Assembly: GCF_001949145.1 (NCBI RefSeq)
Contig: NW_019091464.1
Coordinates: 275,797-308,250, forward strand
DNA length: 32,454 nucleotides
From: Acanthaster planci
Taxonomy: Eukaryota; Echinodermata; Asteroidea; Valvatida; Acanthasteridae
Direction of reading: 5' to 3'
Part shown: piece by piece, positions 30,641-32,454 of the stretch
Layout of the letters: each line of letters begins with the position of its first letter
Position numbering within the stretch: position 1 is the first letter of the stretch
The notes under the pieces: model-generated
The model's input: the letters and a program-made list of their open reading frames with translations, nothing else
Database searches by the model: none
Told to the model about the DNA's origin: nothing
Translations under genes and position numbers: made by a program

Positions 30641-32008
30641 GAGGGTTAAGAGAAGACCATTTTGTAAGTTTTAACATGATTCCACGCACTGGACAGTCAC
30701 GGCCGTAGCTTCCTGTCAGCCAAGGGGAACCATGCTTTCCAAGCGTCGGGTGTCGATGGTAAATAGCTGTCAGGCTTTGTAGCCCCAATAATCACGCCTG
30801 TCCTTAGACTCACCAAGGTCACCCCTACTGTCCTTTGTCGACTTCATGCCGACTTTATACTTTTTTTGCGGTCGAATGTCAAATTCCTGAGCATCAGTTT
30901 AAATGTGATCAGCCGACAATTGAAGCATTAAATTGTTCAGCATGTTGGTTTTGCGGTTGACAAGTCTGTACTTGTATTTCCTGTTTTTCCTCTGGTGTTT
31001 TCCTGAGTCTATGTCAATTGATTTGAAAACAACTTTAAATGGTTTGCAATGAACTCCAGACTTTTGCCCTGCAAGTTTTTCTTGTACGAGTTCAATCTTT
31101 CTTTTACTTTGTTCTTCTCCTTGGCAATTTCCCGATTACGTCAAATGACAAAGATTGCAAAAGTTTACGAGGGAAGGCATTGTTAAAACGTGTCCGCGAA
31201 TCAAAAATCAAAATAGAAAAATAAGTCACGACCGATGTTTTGTCTCGAGCTACAACAAAAGTGACTGAATTTAACCATATTATCAATATGAAAAGTCTTG
31301 TTTCTCGTGTGAATGTTAATTAAAATGCATGAAATGAAACAATCTGTTAAGTTTCCCATACAACTTCACTGATACTCATCTTTGAATATTTATTTGAAAG
31401 TAATGGCTACTGTACTGTACATCAGCATTCTGTTGTTAACTATACACGATAGTTTCCCTCACCTCTATCCAGGACTTGGATAGAAATTTAGTTTGTTTTC
31501 AGTCAAAGTCCACGGTGTCAAGTTGAGCTAAATTCCAAGTGTCCAGTCGCATCAAGAAGTCGGAGGTCGCGGGTGGAATCACACTGGTCTTAGCTTGCAT
31601 CTCCCAACGAGACACTAATAGTTTTCACTATCCGAGCAAAAGCAGACGATTACTGGATGCTTGATCGTGCACGCGAAACAGTATCTAGGTTAGCCGGGGG
31701 GTTGAAGGGACTCCTCGTCAGCTGGACAATCCACGGTTTCAGACGCAGACAGCAACAGGACCGTGACAGGATTTTCCTGGATCAAATTTATTGACTGCAT
31801 GATGAACGTCACGACTGTTGGTTGGTTAGTTGATTGATAACATGATACATCACAATAAAAATATAATGAAGCACAGTTATTTACAGAATGAATAAGGGGT
31901 GATGAATGGCGGCTACTAGGCAGAAGCAAACGCCTGTAATACATTGCCTGGTTCCTTATTTGTCACAGGAATATTCATTTGCGGCTAGCTGTAATTACAA
32001 GGTAGAAC

Positions 32009-32030
32009 AGAGAGAGAGAGAGAGAGAGAG
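32009..32030 (+). repeat. (AG)11 microsatellite
   Basis: Uninterrupted dinucleotide repeat of 22 bases. Confidence 0.97.
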
Positions 32031-32454
32031 CAAAAAGTAAAAATACTGAGGTACAGCTGAACGTAAGAATTTACAATGATCTCATAATACGAAAACATCC
32101 TAGGAATGAACACAAATCTTAATACAGCTGCTTAATTGTTAAAGTACGATACTAACCACATTTCGAGGGATCGTTTTCTCACACGGCTTCCTCAACTTTC
32201 GTTCCTCGGCTGTCCTTGGGACCAACCCAGGTTCACACTGGCACAATATGTAAACGCCTCCCGTCAGCACGCAATGGCGTAACCAGGAGAGGGCGCTATT
32301 CCGACCCGCCTGCTCGCAGCCTCATATTTGAATTGGGTATTTTTGTGGCTAGGGCTTCTTTTTTATCTGTCTGTTTGCCGTGGCGAAGAGCCGTAGCTCA
32401 AATGAACAATTCCTGAGACAGGCCACTGATCTCTTGTCAGTATAATCAGTGAGC

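Larger units (their letters stand above)
27861..32454. other. Region upstream of the factor B-like gene
   Basis: Contains the unmapped promoter and 5' UTR of the factor B-like gene (no convincing TATA or initiator seen), a 352-bp foldback at 29595-29946, a weak candidate terminal exon at 29517-29580, a G10 run near 30043, an A-rich low-complexity stretch at 30470-30620 and an AG microsatellite at 32009-32030. The ORFs of 60-146 codons here have no recognisable domain. Confidence 0.5.

Noticed and set aside
30348-30788. 146-codon minus-strand ORF with a Leu/Phe run resembling a membrane segment
   Set aside because: The hydrophobic run is the complement of an A-rich low-complexity tract.
31690-31944. 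84-codon minus-strand ORF
   Set aside because: No domain, no splice sites of note and no conserved pattern.
32158-32310. Minus-strand open stretch with Cys-rich peptide (ILCQCEPGLVPR...) before GTTAGT
   Set aside because: It vaguely resembles an EGF-type exon, but there is no clear acceptor and the adjoining AGAGGGCGCT-like sequence suggests a repeat end.

Overview
This is a eukaryotic, intron-rich window, most likely from an invertebrate deuterostome (echinoderm, hemichordate or amphioxus; the sequence does not decide between them). The reasons are GT-AG introns of about 0.3-2 kb, many short foldback elements, palindromic GTACATGTAC arrays, and two animal-specific gene families, both on the minus strand.

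The main content is a complement factor B/C2-type gene that I could assemble completely: 16 coding exons from the start codon at 27860 down to the stop at 9676. All 15 introns are GT-AG and every junction keeps frame. The predicted product is 980 residues: signal peptide, six CCP (sushi) modules, a VWA domain with an intact MIDAS, and a trypsin-type serine protease domain with His, Asp and Ser in place. In vertebrates factor B supplies the protease of the alternative-pathway C3 convertase. Here the CCP-VWA linker has an Arg where factor D would cut. Unusually for this family, the protease domain also keeps a classical Arg-Ile-Val-Gly-Gly activation site and the trypsin Asp189 equivalent.

The second gene is Vav, a Rho/Rac exchange factor. 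Only its first coding exon (4708-4914, minus) is visible; it holds the start of the calponin-homology domain and ends at a splice donor. No later exon is recognisable in 1-4707, so the window ends inside a long first intron.

Layout: 1-4707, Vav intron with GTACATGTAC arrays, a perfect 44-bp palindrome and an inverted GGATTTTGGAGG-type element; 4708-4914, Vav exon 1; 4915-9675, intergenic with two copies of a foldback MITE family and one copy of a dispersed repeat; 9676-27860, the factor B-like gene, whose introns carry two more MITE copies, a second copy of that repeat, a second dispersed repeat in two copies, other foldbacks and an inverted degenerate satellite; 27861-32454, upstream sequence with a 350-bp foldback, low-complexity tracts and one weak candidate terminal exon of another gene.

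The factor B-like protein would be secreted and the Vav protein cytoplasmic. Both belong to immune-related families in vertebrates, but nothing here shows that they are co-regulated.
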